Source: Pontibacter mucosus (GTDB lineage: Bacteria; Bacteroidota; Bacteroidia; Cytophagales; Hymenobacteraceae). From it: 64,000 nucleotides of DNA. Positions 18,201 to 26,766 of the stretch are shown in pieces. Position 1 is the stretch's first letter. Every line of letters starts with the position of its first letter. The position numbers and the translations under genes are program-made. The notes under the pieces were generated by a model. That model worked only from the letters and a program-made list of their open reading frames with translations. It was not told where the DNA came from and made no database searches. The stretch spans positions 248,001-312,000 of the forward strand of contig NZ_QBKI01000005.1 of assembly GCF_003054055.1 (NCBI RefSeq), read 5' to 3'.

Positions 18201-18385
18201 AAGGCTAGCCCAATAGGACTGGAAAGGTTTAGCTGACTCTCCGTGCTTGAGCCCTCAACCGACTTCAGTACTTCTCGGGGCCTGGAGGAATCAGCATACG
18301 CGTAAGTTAAAAAAGCTACCTGTAGCACAGATCCGACCAAAGCGAATTTGCTGAGCTTACAGATGACGTGTAAACTTTTTTTCAT
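15227..18385 (-). CDS. SusC/RagA TonB-dependent outer-membrane transporter (locus 1)
   Basis: A 1052-residue transporter that imports ligand through the outer membrane using TonB energy. After a signal peptide (to about 31) comes a 55-residue low-complexity spacer. A carboxypeptidase-D-like domain (about 87-160, VSGRVTDQAGVPLPG), a TonB-box-like DEVVVVGYG (163-171), a plug (ALQGRASGVQI, IYGSRGANGVILVTT) and the beta-barrel follow. The N-terminus resembles relatives that carry an STN signalling domain, but here the STN has been replaced or eroded. That agrees with the lack of a neighbouring FecR/sigma pair. Confidence 0.95.
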   Translation of the reverse strand: MKKSLHVICKLSKFALVGSVLQVAFLTYAYADSSRPREVLKSVEGSSTESQLNLSSPIGLALQAEEPSGGNRMKGNLFNLTGQQAPVSGRVTDQAGVPLPGVTVIVKGTTTGTTTDLEGRYTLTVPENSTLVFSFIGYLSKEVVVGNQGRIDITLAENVSALDEVVVVGYGTVKKRDLTGSVASIKGEELTAFPVPDPIMALQGRASGVQISQNTGAPDGDYTIRIRGVNSILGNNSPLFIVDGIPFDSYALNSYDIESIEILKDASATAIYGSRGANGVILVTTKRGREGQANISYNFDYGLQSPIKKLELMDAQEWARFYNEYLVNAKILEEAPFSETEIAGMGKGTDWQDLMLQDAPISNHNLTFSGGSERMRYFVSASALLRDGMIENSSFDKYNVRSTLDFSPNRLVDVSLQMGYSSIDRMNQSNGGGHGGSSMFSALYSASPLFTPYDDNGDYKDLRSWFSWSSHEIRNPVMIANETSYRTVTNLSNVNASVSLKPLEGLSIKSTLGLQASDGRYDGYTTSRYIYQNNSASVNHQRAMSIVNENIANYKLAIGNTHNFDILGGFTYQQAVNKSIAASGNTFLSDVPLTNALGSAGTVNTPNTGYSKWALMSYLGRLNYSYKGKYLATASIRADGSSRYSPGQRWGYFPSGALAWNVSEEPFLKDAAALSELKLRTSFGQTGSTAIDPYSTQVLLRSGKTATGNGNYTYYAPGTTYPEPLKWETTTQWDIGFDLGFFNQRLEITADYYQKNTTDLLNTVFLPTSSGFTSTTRNIGRMNNRGVELTVAGRLVEKQDLQVKSSLNISRNKNEVVELANGDDILGATHTSFGAGSITIIREGEPLGAFYLYKDAGLDETGQLSYEDLNGDGKYTDVDDRYIAGSPYPDFTYGFNTDVTYKNWAVNVFLQGSYGNDVFNLSEMRNYSYSQGMNVERKVYHESWREGQDNSNANYPRIERVGPQKYSDRYLEDGSYLRLKNISLAYFIPIQNSLSWVKGLNVFVSAQNYLTLTKYTGVDPEVSSKGGDVNSGIDHFTYPNTKMVTFGAKVQF

Positions 18386-18428
18386 AAATTTGACGTGTTT
18401 TAATGTTTTAATGACATTGAAGCTGAGA

Positions 18429-18498
18429 CAGATAGCGTAGCCTGAGAAACTTTTCTATCTGCCGAGAAGCCAGCAGGACTCCTGCTGGCTTTGTTTTT
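18429..18498. promoter_or_regulatory. Tandem stem-loops ahead of susC locus 1
   Basis: Hairpin A at 18429-18461 (arms CAGATAG/CTATCTG) and hairpin B at 18467-18491 (11 bp, core GCCAGCAGG / CCTGCTGGC), the latter followed on the + strand by TTGTTTTT. Hairpin A begins 44 bases from the susC start codon. On the minus strand they would fold in the susC leader; on the + strand hairpin B is a good terminator for an antisense RNA. Confidence 0.6.
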
Positions 18499-19110
18499 AT
18501 GGTGCTACATAGGCTTTGGGATTAGACTTAAGCGGCGTATTTTTCTGTTGATCATATTTATAAGTTGAGCGCATGGCTTCCGTTAAGCTGTTCAGCCTAG
18601 CTTCTTGGGAAAAACACCTTTGGTCTGAAAGCTTGGGCTGCCCTTTTCCCAAGGCTTCTGTCACCACGTCGCACAAATGTTACAATATGGAAGGCACAGC
18701 AGGTTCTAGGGCTGTCAAACAATGCTATTCCGCTTCTGCTGGGATTTACCCATCTAGTAGATATACAGCTTGGTTCAACCATGGTTCATATGACTTCCGT
18801 GTAAAAGTAATAGGAGTAACTAAAGAAAATACCGTTATAACTTTACCAAATTATTATGCTTAAACTCAAGGCATTGTCCAGCTGGAGTCTGCGGCTACAT
18901 CACCATTCCTTATAATATCACGAATCTTAGCTGCCCATTAAGAAATTCTGGCCAGTGGCTTACTTTTAGGATTTTAGCCGTAAAAGAAGCAGGTAATTTT
19001 ATATATGCCCTATGACGGCAATATTACAGGTCCTATCTCATGGCTGGGCATGTGGGTTTAAGTATTTCAAATGCTTATCAGCTCGTTAGGAACTTGCTGC
19101 CGTTCCTAAA
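18499..19110. other. Gene-poor AT-rich gap
   Basis: No recognisable gene. A 96-codon frame at 18573-18863 (+) has a composition unlike the neighbours and matches no family I know, so it is not called. The adjoining stretch contains a glycerophosphodiesterase remnant, so this gap is probably decayed coding DNA. Confidence 0.4.
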
Positions 19111-19479
19111 TCAGGAAGCTTTTTGTGCCTGGGTATACCAGGAGTGCCGATCGGTCTGAATCATGTTGGCCTCTTTCCCTACGATCCAGCCAAGGCTGGC
19201 CTCCTTCTCCGTTTCCTATTAATCATTATCGTGGCCAGCGTTTAGGCTCGTCCACAGGGAGTTGACCCATATCCTGAAGCCCCTGCGCCGGAACTGTCGC
19301 AACTGTCCTGGCACTAGGGAGTTCTCCGTGGTAAAAACCGGCTCCAGGGCCACCGGCCGGGACTCGCGCTGGAACCCGCCGATGAGCTGCTCGGCCTCCG
19401 GCTTACCTAGGTTCACAATGGGAATACAGAAGATCCTGTCCTGCAGGGGACTAAAGTCTGCTTTCTCTTGAATCAGCTC
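19111..19479 (-). pseudogene. Glycerophosphodiester phosphodiesterase fragment (C-terminal part)
   Basis: One minus-strand frame from 19479 down to the stop at 19111 reads like the C-terminal third of a Bacteroidota GDPD. It shows FCIPIVNLGKPEAEQL, FRIWVNSLWTSLNAGHDND, then two consecutive stop codons (TAA TAG at about 19216-19221), then in the same frame GWIVGKEANMIQTDR. The last block corresponds to the end of the TIM barrel. GDPDs cut glycerophosphodiesters to glycerol-3-phosphate and an alcohol. The N-terminal two thirds, including the catalytic HRG region, are missing. The remnant lies between two phosphodiester-themed susCD operons. A 61-codon frame upstream (19451-19636) is not recognised and may belong to the same decayed region. 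Confidence 0.65.
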
Positions 19480-19673
19480 TTACATCAGCAATGCTGGGTT
19501 CAGGAATATAACTGTCACTGTACGCAGCAACAGCGTCCTGAACACCAGTCATTGCCAGAGTGCGGTTAGTAAAATCAATCAAAACATCTTCCCGCATCAG
19601 ACCTTTAGCTGAATATTTAACTTCCGTTAACTTCAAGCAAGACGCTTCTTTACAGTTTGCCTCTAGGCATAAA

Positions 19674-21002
19674 TTATTTCCTTGTGATTTTTCGGATCAG
19701 GTGATTAAGGTTGTCGGCAACATAAATTGTTCCGTCAGGAGCGACGGCAACATCATAAGGCGCATTAAAGGTAGCCTGATTGCCAAAGCCATCCCCCCTG
19801 CCGCTTGCACCTGTGCCCGCTATGGTGCTGACCGTGCCTGTGCTATAATCCCCACCAGGGCTGGCTTTGAGCATGCGTATCATGTGGTTCGAGGCATCAG
19901 CGAATAGGATGTTCCCGCTCTGATCGATCGTCAGTCCAAAAATATCACCAAGTTGGGCTGTCAGGGGTTGCCCGGGCACACCGTTGCTAAAGCCCTTTGT
20001 ACCCGTTCCGGCGATAATGCTTATCTCCCCTGCCGGAGTGATCTTCTTTATCCAGTTGGCATCCGCCACAATCAGATTGCCATGGGCGTCTATGTCCAGC
20101 GACAAGGGATTCTTTAAGATATCAGCAGTACCGTCACCGGCCACGGTGCTTACTACCCCGTCCGGAGAAAGCTTTCGTATTCTTTTGTTGTTGCGGTCAG
20201 CAATAAAGGTATTTCCATCCTTGTCGACCACCGCATCAAGCGGGTTGTTGAGTCTGGCACTTTCAGCCGGCCCATCCATATACCCCACATTGGTTCCGCT
20301 CTTGCGCGGCCCTGCCAGGGTACTAACCGTGCCGTCCGGGCCAATCTTGCGAATACGCCCCCCGTCCTTCTCCACCACAATGACATTACCATCTGTATCA
20401 ATGGCACACTGCCATGGGAAAGTGAACTGACCAGGTATGCCATCAGCGAAACCAGCCACCCCGTTACCGGCTATGGTGGTCACCTGTCCATCAGGTGTCA
20501 TTCTCCGGATGCTGTGGTTCGTTCTGTCGGTAATGATCAGGTTTCCTGCTTTGTCGAAGACTACCCCGTCAGGGTTTCTGAACCTGGCCTCTGTACCCTG
20601 CCCATCAATGAAGCCGAAGGTGCTGCCTCCCCCGGCAACAGTGCTTACAAAATAATGAGAAACGGCTTCGGTATAGGTAAACACAGGCCCCTTCATCTCC
20701 ACTCCATTCACTATAACCGTAATCGCTCCCGTCTCAGCGCGCTCCGGTGCCACGACCTGCAACTGCGAGGGGGAGGCCTCCAGCACAATGGCTTCTGTTC
20801 CGTTAAACTTCACAACATTCTCTGAGCGCACCTTGCTAAAGTTCTTGCCGTTGATGAAGACGATAGCTTTTGCTGTACCGGTGGCAGGCGTGATGGAAGT
20901 CACCAGAAGCCTGTCTGCTGTTGCCTTGTACGGCTCATCCTTTTCGCAGGAGAATGACAGGACAGCCACCATAAGAACAAGTAGTATTGTAATTCTTTTC
21001 AT
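19674..21002 (-). CDS. IPT/TIG plus NHL-repeat lipoprotein
   Basis: A 442-residue secreted lipoprotein (lipobox ending VLSFSCEKD, Cys about 19). Residues about 30-112 form an IPT/TIG immunoglobulin-like domain (ITPATGTAKAIVFINGKNF). The rest is a six-bladed NHL beta-propeller with repeats such as FRNPDGVVFDKAGNLIITDR, LNNPLDAVVDKDGNTFIADR and FNAPYDVAVAPDGTIYVADN. Such proteins are common surface components of SusCD loci, probably in ligand binding; no catalytic role is evident. It is the last gene of the sigma-fecR-susC-susD-glycosidase operon, 29 bp after the phosphodiester glycosidase. Confidence 0.9.
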   Translation of the reverse strand: MKRITILLVLMVAVLSFSCEKDEPYKATADRLLVTSITPATGTAKAIVFINGKNFSKVRSENVVKFNGTEAIVLEASPSQLQVVAPERAETGAITVIVNGVEMKGPVFTYTEAVSHYFVSTVAGGGSTFGFIDGQGTEARFRNPDGVVFDKAGNLIITDRTNHSIRRMTPDGQVTTIAGNGVAGFADGIPGQFTFPWQCAIDTDGNVIVVEKDGGRIRKIGPDGTVSTLAGPRKSGTNVGYMDGPAESARLNNPLDAVVDKDGNTFIADRNNKRIRKLSPDGVVSTVAGDGTADILKNPLSLDIDAHGNLIVADANWIKKITPAGEISIIAGTGTKGFSNGVPGQPLTAQLGDIFGLTIDQSGNILFADASNHMIRMLKASPGGDYSTGTVSTIAGTGASGRGDGFGNQATFNAPYDVAVAPDGTIYVADNLNHLIRKITRK

Positions 21003-21031
21003 GTGTTCCTTTAATTTATCTGCTTACCAAA

Positions 21032-21970
21032 CTAAGGCTGGTCCGAAATAACCAGCCAAGCGTTAGACACTGCTCTTGCTTTCCCATCGGAAGACTGGTT
21101 CCGCATTTGCCACACGCCTCCCAGCGCATTATAAATCATCATCGTCGATGAGCCTCCCCCATCCAGGTTCAGTGCACTGTGCACGTCGAGTGAACGAAAC
21201 AATTTGGAAAGATACTCATAGGACATGCCGTTGGAGTAGTGAAACTTACGCCCATCTACCACCACGAAGTAGATGATATTTTCCGCCGTATAGCCAATGG
21301 CAATCCTAGGGTCAATCTGCGGGAACTGTGAATTGTCAACCACGCGGCTGTCCTTCATCAGAAGCACGCCTCCACCTGTTGCTTCCGTGAGTCGAGACTT
21401 ATAATTCTCATACTCTCTTGTGTAACCGATGTGTGGCTTTCCGTCATTGAGGATACCGAAAAAGCTGAGCGCCTGCTGAGGAAGTGCTGCGGTTGGCGTG
21501 AACCGGTCCTTGATGATTTCCCCATTCTTATGAAGCGGGCCCCGCGGCACGAAATTCGAAATATCATAAAAATCTCCGTTAACGCCTCCTACCACCCGGT
21601 GTCCGGGCTTGTCGGCATACCTGGCCATCTCTGCCACTGTCTGCGAGGAACCATAGGAAGGCAGATCATAAGGGGTTCCAACCTCCAGGCTTAGTCCTGG
21701 TGTGTTCAGGTCTATCCGCTGTATGAACAACCGGGTCGTATAGCCCCTCATATCCAGAAAGTGCATCTCGATTTGCTCTACTCCTGGCACCACGGTAAAA
21801 GCAGTATCAGTAAATACCTCACTGACAATCCCGGAGCTGTCTGCGACCAGCTGAGCTACCTCCGATTGGTAATCATAGGTCTTTTTCTTTTGTATAATAT
21901 CCTCCTCCTCGCATCCGGCACAAGCCAAACCACAGAGTAGGAGAAATAATAAATTTAGGCTCAGTTTCAT
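21032..21970 (-). CDS. Phosphodiester glycosidase (NAGPA/DUF2233 family) lipoprotein
   Basis: A 312-residue lipoprotein (lipobox ending GLACAGCEEED). The NAGPA domain covers most of the chain: VVGGVNGDFYD near residue 127, DPRIAIGYT with a substrate-site Arg, VVVDGRKFHYSNGMS, and the family signature SALNLDGGGSSTMM near 270. The human relative, the uncovering enzyme, removes GlcNAc from GlcNAc-1-phospho-6-mannose; bacterial homologues cleave sugar-phosphate diesters. It probably acts in the periplasm or at the surface on the material imported by the adjacent SusCD pair. It follows susD by 31 bp. Confidence 0.9.
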   Translation of the reverse strand: MKLSLNLLFLLLCGLACAGCEEEDIIQKKKTYDYQSEVAQLVADSSGIVSEVFTDTAFTVVPGVEQIEMHFLDMRGYTTRLFIQRIDLNTPGLSLEVGTPYDLPSYGSSQTVAEMARYADKPGHRVVGGVNGDFYDISNFVPRGPLHKNGEIIKDRFTPTAALPQQALSFFGILNDGKPHIGYTREYENYKSRLTEATGGGVLLMKDSRVVDNSQFPQIDPRIAIGYTAENIIYFVVVDGRKFHYSNGMSYEYLSKLFRSLDVHSALNLDGGGSSTMMIYNALGGVWQMRNQSSDGKARAVSNAWLVISDQP

Positions 21971-22001
21971 TTCTAATTTTTTCTGAAATAGATAAATAAG
22001 A

Positions 22002-23291
22002 TTAGTACCCAGGATTCTGGTTTAGTAAGCTATTGAGAAACAATTCTCTGGCAGGAATGGGAAGCTTTAACTGCGCCTTGCTCAACCCGATTTCCTCCTG
22101 TGCCCTTCCGAGCCTTACCAAATCATACCATCTGAAGCCTTCAGCCAGCAGCTCTCTTCTTCTCTCCAGTAAGACAAGCTCCAGGTATTCAGCCTCACTT
22201 CCCGATTGAACTACATCCAATCCCCTGGCCCTTCTGAGCTCATTGAGGCGTGGCAGCCCCTCAAGCCCCTGGGCCTCTGCACTGATCAGGTACATTTCCG
22301 CGAGCCTGCTAATCACGATCGGATCGGTACCGGCCTGACCGCTCGGGTACTTATTAATGACTTCCAGGTCAGCGTACGTGTCAATGGAGGCAGTCCTTCT
22401 CTTGTCCTCTGCGCTGAACAGATTCATCACTTCCGGAGAGGGCTTGTAGTTATAGCTCCCTTTTGTAGGATGCGCATAGGTATAGAACAGCGTGCTGAGA
22501 TTGATGCTTGACTCCTCTGTCTGATTCCTGAAACTGAAGATCACCTCCCGGTTCTGCTGACCCCTGAAGATTTTTCCAAAGTCATCCAGCGAAAATGTGC
22601 CGCTGTTGATTAGATCCTCCGCCAAAGCGGCAGCCTCCTCATTCTTTCCTTGAGCCAACTTGGTTCTGGCCAGAAGGGCTTGTGCGGCCTCACGCGATAC
22701 ATAGTAACTGCCTGAAGCATAGGCCGGGGCATTATCTATGGCGAAGCTGAGCTCCTGCTCTATAAATGCCCAGGTCTCCGCTTCTGAGTTTCTCGGCAGT
22801 TTCTCCTGCGTATTCTGAGAGATCACTGGTACACCGCCCCAACGCGTAACCAAGTTCAAGTAAATATAGCCCCTGAAGTAGTGGGCGATGCCCAAAACCT
22901 GCTTCTTCTGTTCCGACTCCGGCAAGCCCCCTGCCACCTCGATCAGGTTGTTTACCTGGTACAAGGCTGAGTAGTAACCGTTCCACTGGGAGGCGATGTT
23001 GCCGTTTTCCGGCTGCAGAATATCATTTATCATCTCCTTATATCCTCCCAGTCCTGAAGCTCCGCCTCTGACCATATTGCCGCCCAGTATATCGAACAGG
23101 ACGTAGGAGGTGTTAGTAGGAGCATTCTGCACCCGGTTGTACACACCATTCACAAATGCCTCAATATCATCCTCCGTCAGCGACTCGGTGGCAACAGAGG
23201 AGTGCGGGTACATGTCCAGCTCCTTATCACAGCCGGCAAGAGCGAGCCCGGCGCCGCAAACTAAAATGCTACATATCTTTTTCATGTTCAT
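22002..23291 (-). CDS. SusD/RagB-family lipoprotein (locus 2)
   Basis: A 429-residue ligand-binding lipoprotein, lipobox ending GLALAGCDKEL (Cys about 20). Family blocks are IAHYFRGYIYLNLVTRWGGV, the central helices and the C-terminal stretch LLLERRRELLAEGFRWYDLV followed by the ending NQNPGY. It is shorter than locus-1 SusD and belongs to the smaller RagB type. It starts nine bases after susC and is surely translated with it. Confidence 0.95.
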   Translation of the reverse strand: MNMKKICSILVCGAGLALAGCDKELDMYPHSSVATESLTEDDIEAFVNGVYNRVQNAPTNTSYVLFDILGGNMVRGGASGLGGYKEMINDILQPENGNIASQWNGYYSALYQVNNLIEVAGGLPESEQKKQVLGIAHYFRGYIYLNLVTRWGGVPVISQNTQEKLPRNSEAETWAFIEQELSFAIDNAPAYASGSYYVSREAAQALLARTKLAQGKNEEAAALAEDLINSGTFSLDDFGKIFRGQQNREVIFSFRNQTEESSINLSTLFYTYAHPTKGSYNYKPSPEVMNLFSAEDKRRTASIDTYADLEVINKYPSGQAGTDPIVISRLAEMYLISAEAQGLEGLPRLNELRRARGLDVVQSGSEAEYLELVLLERRRELLAEGFRWYDLVRLGRAQEEIGLSKAQLKLPIPARELFLNSLLNQNPGY

Positions 23292-23300
23292 GCTATTCTT

Positions 23301-26300
23301 TTAGAATCCAATATTGACACCAATGATAAAAGACCTGGGCTGAGGCAGCAGCAGGAAGTCCTCCCCCATGGTGCTCGGACTCAGGCTAATGTTTACCTCC
23401 GGATCCAGGAGCGGATAGGAGGTGAGCAGCAAAGGGTTGTCTGCCTGCACGTATACCCTCATCTGACTGATGCTGGCTTTACTGAGAAGTGTTTCGGGCA
23501 GGTTGTACCCCAGGCTTACGGTCCTGAACCGCAGGTATGAGCCGTCATGTAGGAAACGGGTAGAGTAGGCCGAGGAAGAGTTCACCGTATTCCCCCAAAT
23601 GGCGCGAGGCGTAGTGTTGCTGGTGCCAGGACCTGTCCACCTGTTCAGAGCCTCTGACTCAAGCATTGGCCAGAGACCATTACCGAGCCGGTAGCCCCCT
23701 GTCCAAGTTTCATACACCTTGTTGCCATAAGAGAAAGTTGTAAAAATACTCAGGTCAAAGTTTTTGTACCTGAAGGTGTTATTGAAGCCTCCCGAGAAGT
23801 CAGGGTTGGCGGATCCCACAATCTGGCGGTCATTCAGATCGATTTTGCCGTCTCCGTTCACGTCCTCATACCTCACGTCCCCTGCTCTGATACCGCTGGC
23901 GTACAGGTTCTCAGGTACCTCCTCATCGGTCTGATAGATGCCCAGCTGACGGTATACATAGAAACTACCGACTTCCTCCCCCACCTTCAGCACATGGGTT
24001 CTGCCGATGAGCAGCGGATCATCGTCCAGCAAAGAAGTCAGCCTGTTTCGGATGGCGGCAATATTCAAATCTGCGTCCCAACGTACCGGACCAAGTTCCG
24101 TGTGCGTATTAATTCCTAACTCAATCCCCCAATTTCGCATGGAACCGATGTTACTGATGATACTGGTAAAGCCGGTTGTACCGTAAGTAGGCTTGCTGTA
24201 GAGCAGGTTGTTGGTATTCTTGATGAAGTAGTCCGCTGTAAGGTTTATTTTACCCCGAAGTAGCCCCAGGTCCACTCCGCCGTTAAACTGAGTGGCTTTT
24301 TCCCAGGTGAGATCCCTGTTTCCGAAGCTGGTAACAGCAATACCGCTGCTGTTATTATAGTTGTACCCGCCTCCGGTTAAGGCCTGGTAGGCATAGGCGT
24401 TTACCCCCTCCAGGTTACCCGTGGCGCCATAGCTGACCCTAAGCTTGAGGTCTGTTTGTGGATTGCCCCAGAAAGGCTCCTTTGATAGTACCCAACCAGC
24501 AGAAGCGGCCGGAAAATAACCATACCTGTTTTCCGGTGAAAACCTGGAGGATCCGTCTGCCCGAACGGACAAGTTCAGCAGGTATTTCTGATCCCATCCC
24601 AGGTTAGCCCTGCCGTAAAAAGATTGCATGGATACCCCATAGAGGTTAGTATAGGCGCTGGCGATCTCCGCAGCAACGGTATTGACATCAAACGAAGGGG
24701 AAGGGAAGCCTCTTCCGTCCGTTCCAATCAGGGACGTTGTCACGCGCTGAAAGGAATGGCCTGCCAGCAGGTCCAACGAAAGGCTGCCCAGCTGTTTGTT
24801 GTAATTCGCTGTGTTTTCAAACAAAAGGTTGGTTTGCGTACGCCTATCATCCAGTATTCTTCCTTTCCCGGTGCCATAGGGATGGCTTTGCTTGTAGTAG
24901 ACGTAATCCTGGGTAAACATCCAGTCGGTACCAAAGGTAGATTTGAAGCGCAGGTTATCCGTAAGCCTGAACTCAGCGAAAAAGTTACCCAGGATGCGGT
25001 AGTTGTCCAGGTACACCTTCTCCTCTTTTATTCCCTGCAATGGATTATGATTAAGCAGGTCTGATGTCCCCCCCACATAGTAAGAACCATCAGGTTTGTA
25101 AGGCTGGTCAAAAGGCCGCTGTTCCAGTGCTCTGGGGATCACATTCGTACCGGTGGAGTAACTTCCAGGAATCCGGTTGTCCCTGCTGTATGTGAAGTTC
25201 GTATTCACGCCGAGGTTTAGCCAGGGCTTCACTTCATTGGTAAGGCTGATCTTCGCATTATACTTGCGGAACACGTTATCGATCACCGTACCCTGCTGGT
25301 TGGTATAGCCCCCAGAAATATAGTAGGTACTCTTGTCGGTTCCCCCTGAGAAATCCATGTTGATATTAGAGCTGTAAGCAGTGCGTAGCACGAGGTCCAG
25401 CCAGTCCGTGTCCCCCCGACCCGGGTAAGGGTTTTGTATCTGCTCGACAAAACTGCTGCTTTCAGGACTATACCCGTTCTGCATGTTATAATTGTCGATG
25501 GCCTCATTGATGACCTCCACATACAGGTCAGAGCCTGCCATCTTCAATTTGTCGAGTCGGGCTACGTTATGCATACCGGTATAGGCGTTCAGCGAAACCC
25601 TGGACTTTCCCTTTGTGCCCTTTTTGGTAGTGATCAGCACCACACCGTTGGTTGCCCTGGAACCATATATCGAGGCAGAGGCTGCGTCTTTTAGCACTTC
25701 GATGGATTCGATATCGTTGGGGTTAAGAGAGGAGAGCGGGTTTGTACGCTGCGAGAAATTTCCAAGGTCAGCGTCAGATGGGCTTAGCGGAATCCCGTCT
25801 ACCACATAGAGCGGTTCATTGCTGGCCGAAAGGGAGCCAATGCCCCGGATGCTTACCCGGCTGGCGCTCCCGGGCAGACCGGTGGCTGGCGTGATGTTCA
25901 CCCCCGCAATGCGTCCTTGTAGCATCTGATCGGGACCTAATACCGGCCGGCTGTTTTCAATCGTAGGCTTGAAGGAACCAATGGCCGAGGTGATGTCTTC
26001 CCGCTTCTGCGTGCCGTACCCGATTACAACCAACTCCTTTAGGGCCGTCACATCCGGCTTCAGCTGAATGTCCACCACCGTCCGGCCATTGAAATGCACT
26101 TCCTGAGATTCATAACCGATATAACTGAAAACAAGAACGGTGTTGCCAGGAGCAGCAAGGCTGAAAGTACCGTCAATGGCCGTACTAGTCCCCCTTGCTG
26201 TTCCTTTCACTAGCACAGTAACCCCCGGTAGGGCTACACCACTCTCATCTGTTACTTTACCTGATACTCTATCCTGCTGACGCTCGCTATCTCCTTCCTT

Positions 26301-26660
26301 TCCTTTAGTCAGAATAATGGTTCCATTGAGCTCGCTGAAGACTATCCCGTAAGGTGTAAGGAGTTTGCTGAGCACCTCTGACAGCGCAGCATCTTTGAAA
26401 CTGACCACGGGTGCACGGTAGCTGTCCAGATGCAGGATAGCAGGATCATAGGCAAAGGGAGTACCTGTCTGATGCTTGATCCGCTGCAGAGCGCTGTGCA
26501 GGGTCTCCTTTTGAAAAGAAATACTGATGCTACGTTCCATCACATCCTTCGCCTGCCCCTTAAAGGCTTCCGCCTCACCCGGGGATAGCAACAGACAGAA
26601 CAGGACGCAGGCATGCAGCAGCGCATGCTTAAAGCTAAAACTGCGTAACTTTTTTTTCAT
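23301..26660 (-). CDS. SusC-type TonB-dependent transducer with STN domain (locus 2)
   Basis: A 1119-residue outer-membrane transporter. After the signal peptide comes an STN domain (about 44-118, ISISFQKETLHSALQRIKHQ to YGIVFSELNGTIILT), the periplasmic module that contacts FecR. Then follow a carboxypeptidase-like domain (about 131-210), DLTKELVVIGYG-type TonB-box sequence (KELVVIGYGTQKREDI), the plug and the barrel. With fecR and the sigma gene upstream this is a complete cell-surface signalling system: ligand binding in the barrel is relayed through STN and FecR to the ECF sigma factor, which activates the operon. Confidence 0.96.
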   Translation of the reverse strand: MKKKLRSFSFKHALLHACVLFCLLLSPGEAEAFKGQAKDVMERSISISFQKETLHSALQRIKHQTGTPFAYDPAILHLDSYRAPVVSFKDAALSEVLSKLLTPYGIVFSELNGTIILTKGKEGDSERQQDRVSGKVTDESGVALPGVTVLVKGTARGTSTAIDGTFSLAAPGNTVLVFSYIGYESQEVHFNGRTVVDIQLKPDVTALKELVVIGYGTQKREDITSAIGSFKPTIENSRPVLGPDQMLQGRIAGVNITPATGLPGSASRVSIRGIGSLSASNEPLYVVDGIPLSPSDADLGNFSQRTNPLSSLNPNDIESIEVLKDAASASIYGSRATNGVVLITTKKGTKGKSRVSLNAYTGMHNVARLDKLKMAGSDLYVEVINEAIDNYNMQNGYSPESSSFVEQIQNPYPGRGDTDWLDLVLRTAYSSNINMDFSGGTDKSTYYISGGYTNQQGTVIDNVFRKYNAKISLTNEVKPWLNLGVNTNFTYSRDNRIPGSYSTGTNVIPRALEQRPFDQPYKPDGSYYVGGTSDLLNHNPLQGIKEEKVYLDNYRILGNFFAEFRLTDNLRFKSTFGTDWMFTQDYVYYKQSHPYGTGKGRILDDRRTQTNLLFENTANYNKQLGSLSLDLLAGHSFQRVTTSLIGTDGRGFPSPSFDVNTVAAEIASAYTNLYGVSMQSFYGRANLGWDQKYLLNLSVRADGSSRFSPENRYGYFPAASAGWVLSKEPFWGNPQTDLKLRVSYGATGNLEGVNAYAYQALTGGGYNYNNSSGIAVTSFGNRDLTWEKATQFNGGVDLGLLRGKINLTADYFIKNTNNLLYSKPTYGTTGFTSIISNIGSMRNWGIELGINTHTELGPVRWDADLNIAAIRNRLTSLLDDDPLLIGRTHVLKVGEEVGSFYVYRQLGIYQTDEEVPENLYASGIRAGDVRYEDVNGDGKIDLNDRQIVGSANPDFSGGFNNTFRYKNFDLSIFTTFSYGNKVYETWTGGYRLGNGLWPMLESEALNRWTGPGTSNTTPRAIWGNTVNSSSAYSTRFLHDGSYLRFRTVSLGYNLPETLLSKASISQMRVYVQADNPLLLTSYPLLDPEVNISLSPSTMGEDFLLLPQPRSFIIGVNIGF

Positions 26661-26696
26661 AAATTTGTAAGTGGGATTTTAACATTCCGTTTTGAG

Positions 26697-26765
26697 GAGA
26701 GGTTTGCCCTGGGCGACCCTCTCTTTTACAGCCACTGCTACTTGCACTAGCAGTGGCTGTTTTGT
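26697..26765. promoter_or_regulatory. Tandem stem-loops between fecR and susC, locus 2
   Basis: Hairpin A at 26697-26723 (GAGAGG/CCTCTC with inner GCCC/GGGC, then TTTT on the + strand). Hairpin B at 26728-26760 is a perfect 13-bp stem, core CAGCCACTGCTA, loop CTTGCAC, then TTTGTT on the + strand. Hairpin A begins 37 bases from the susC start. Same arrangement as at locus 1. Confidence 0.65.
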
Positions 26766-26766
26766 T

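Noticed and set aside
18573..18863. 96-codon + strand ORF before susC locus 1
   Set aside because: No recognisable domain, Ser/Tyr/Cys-rich composition and location in a decayed gap; not enough to call a gene.
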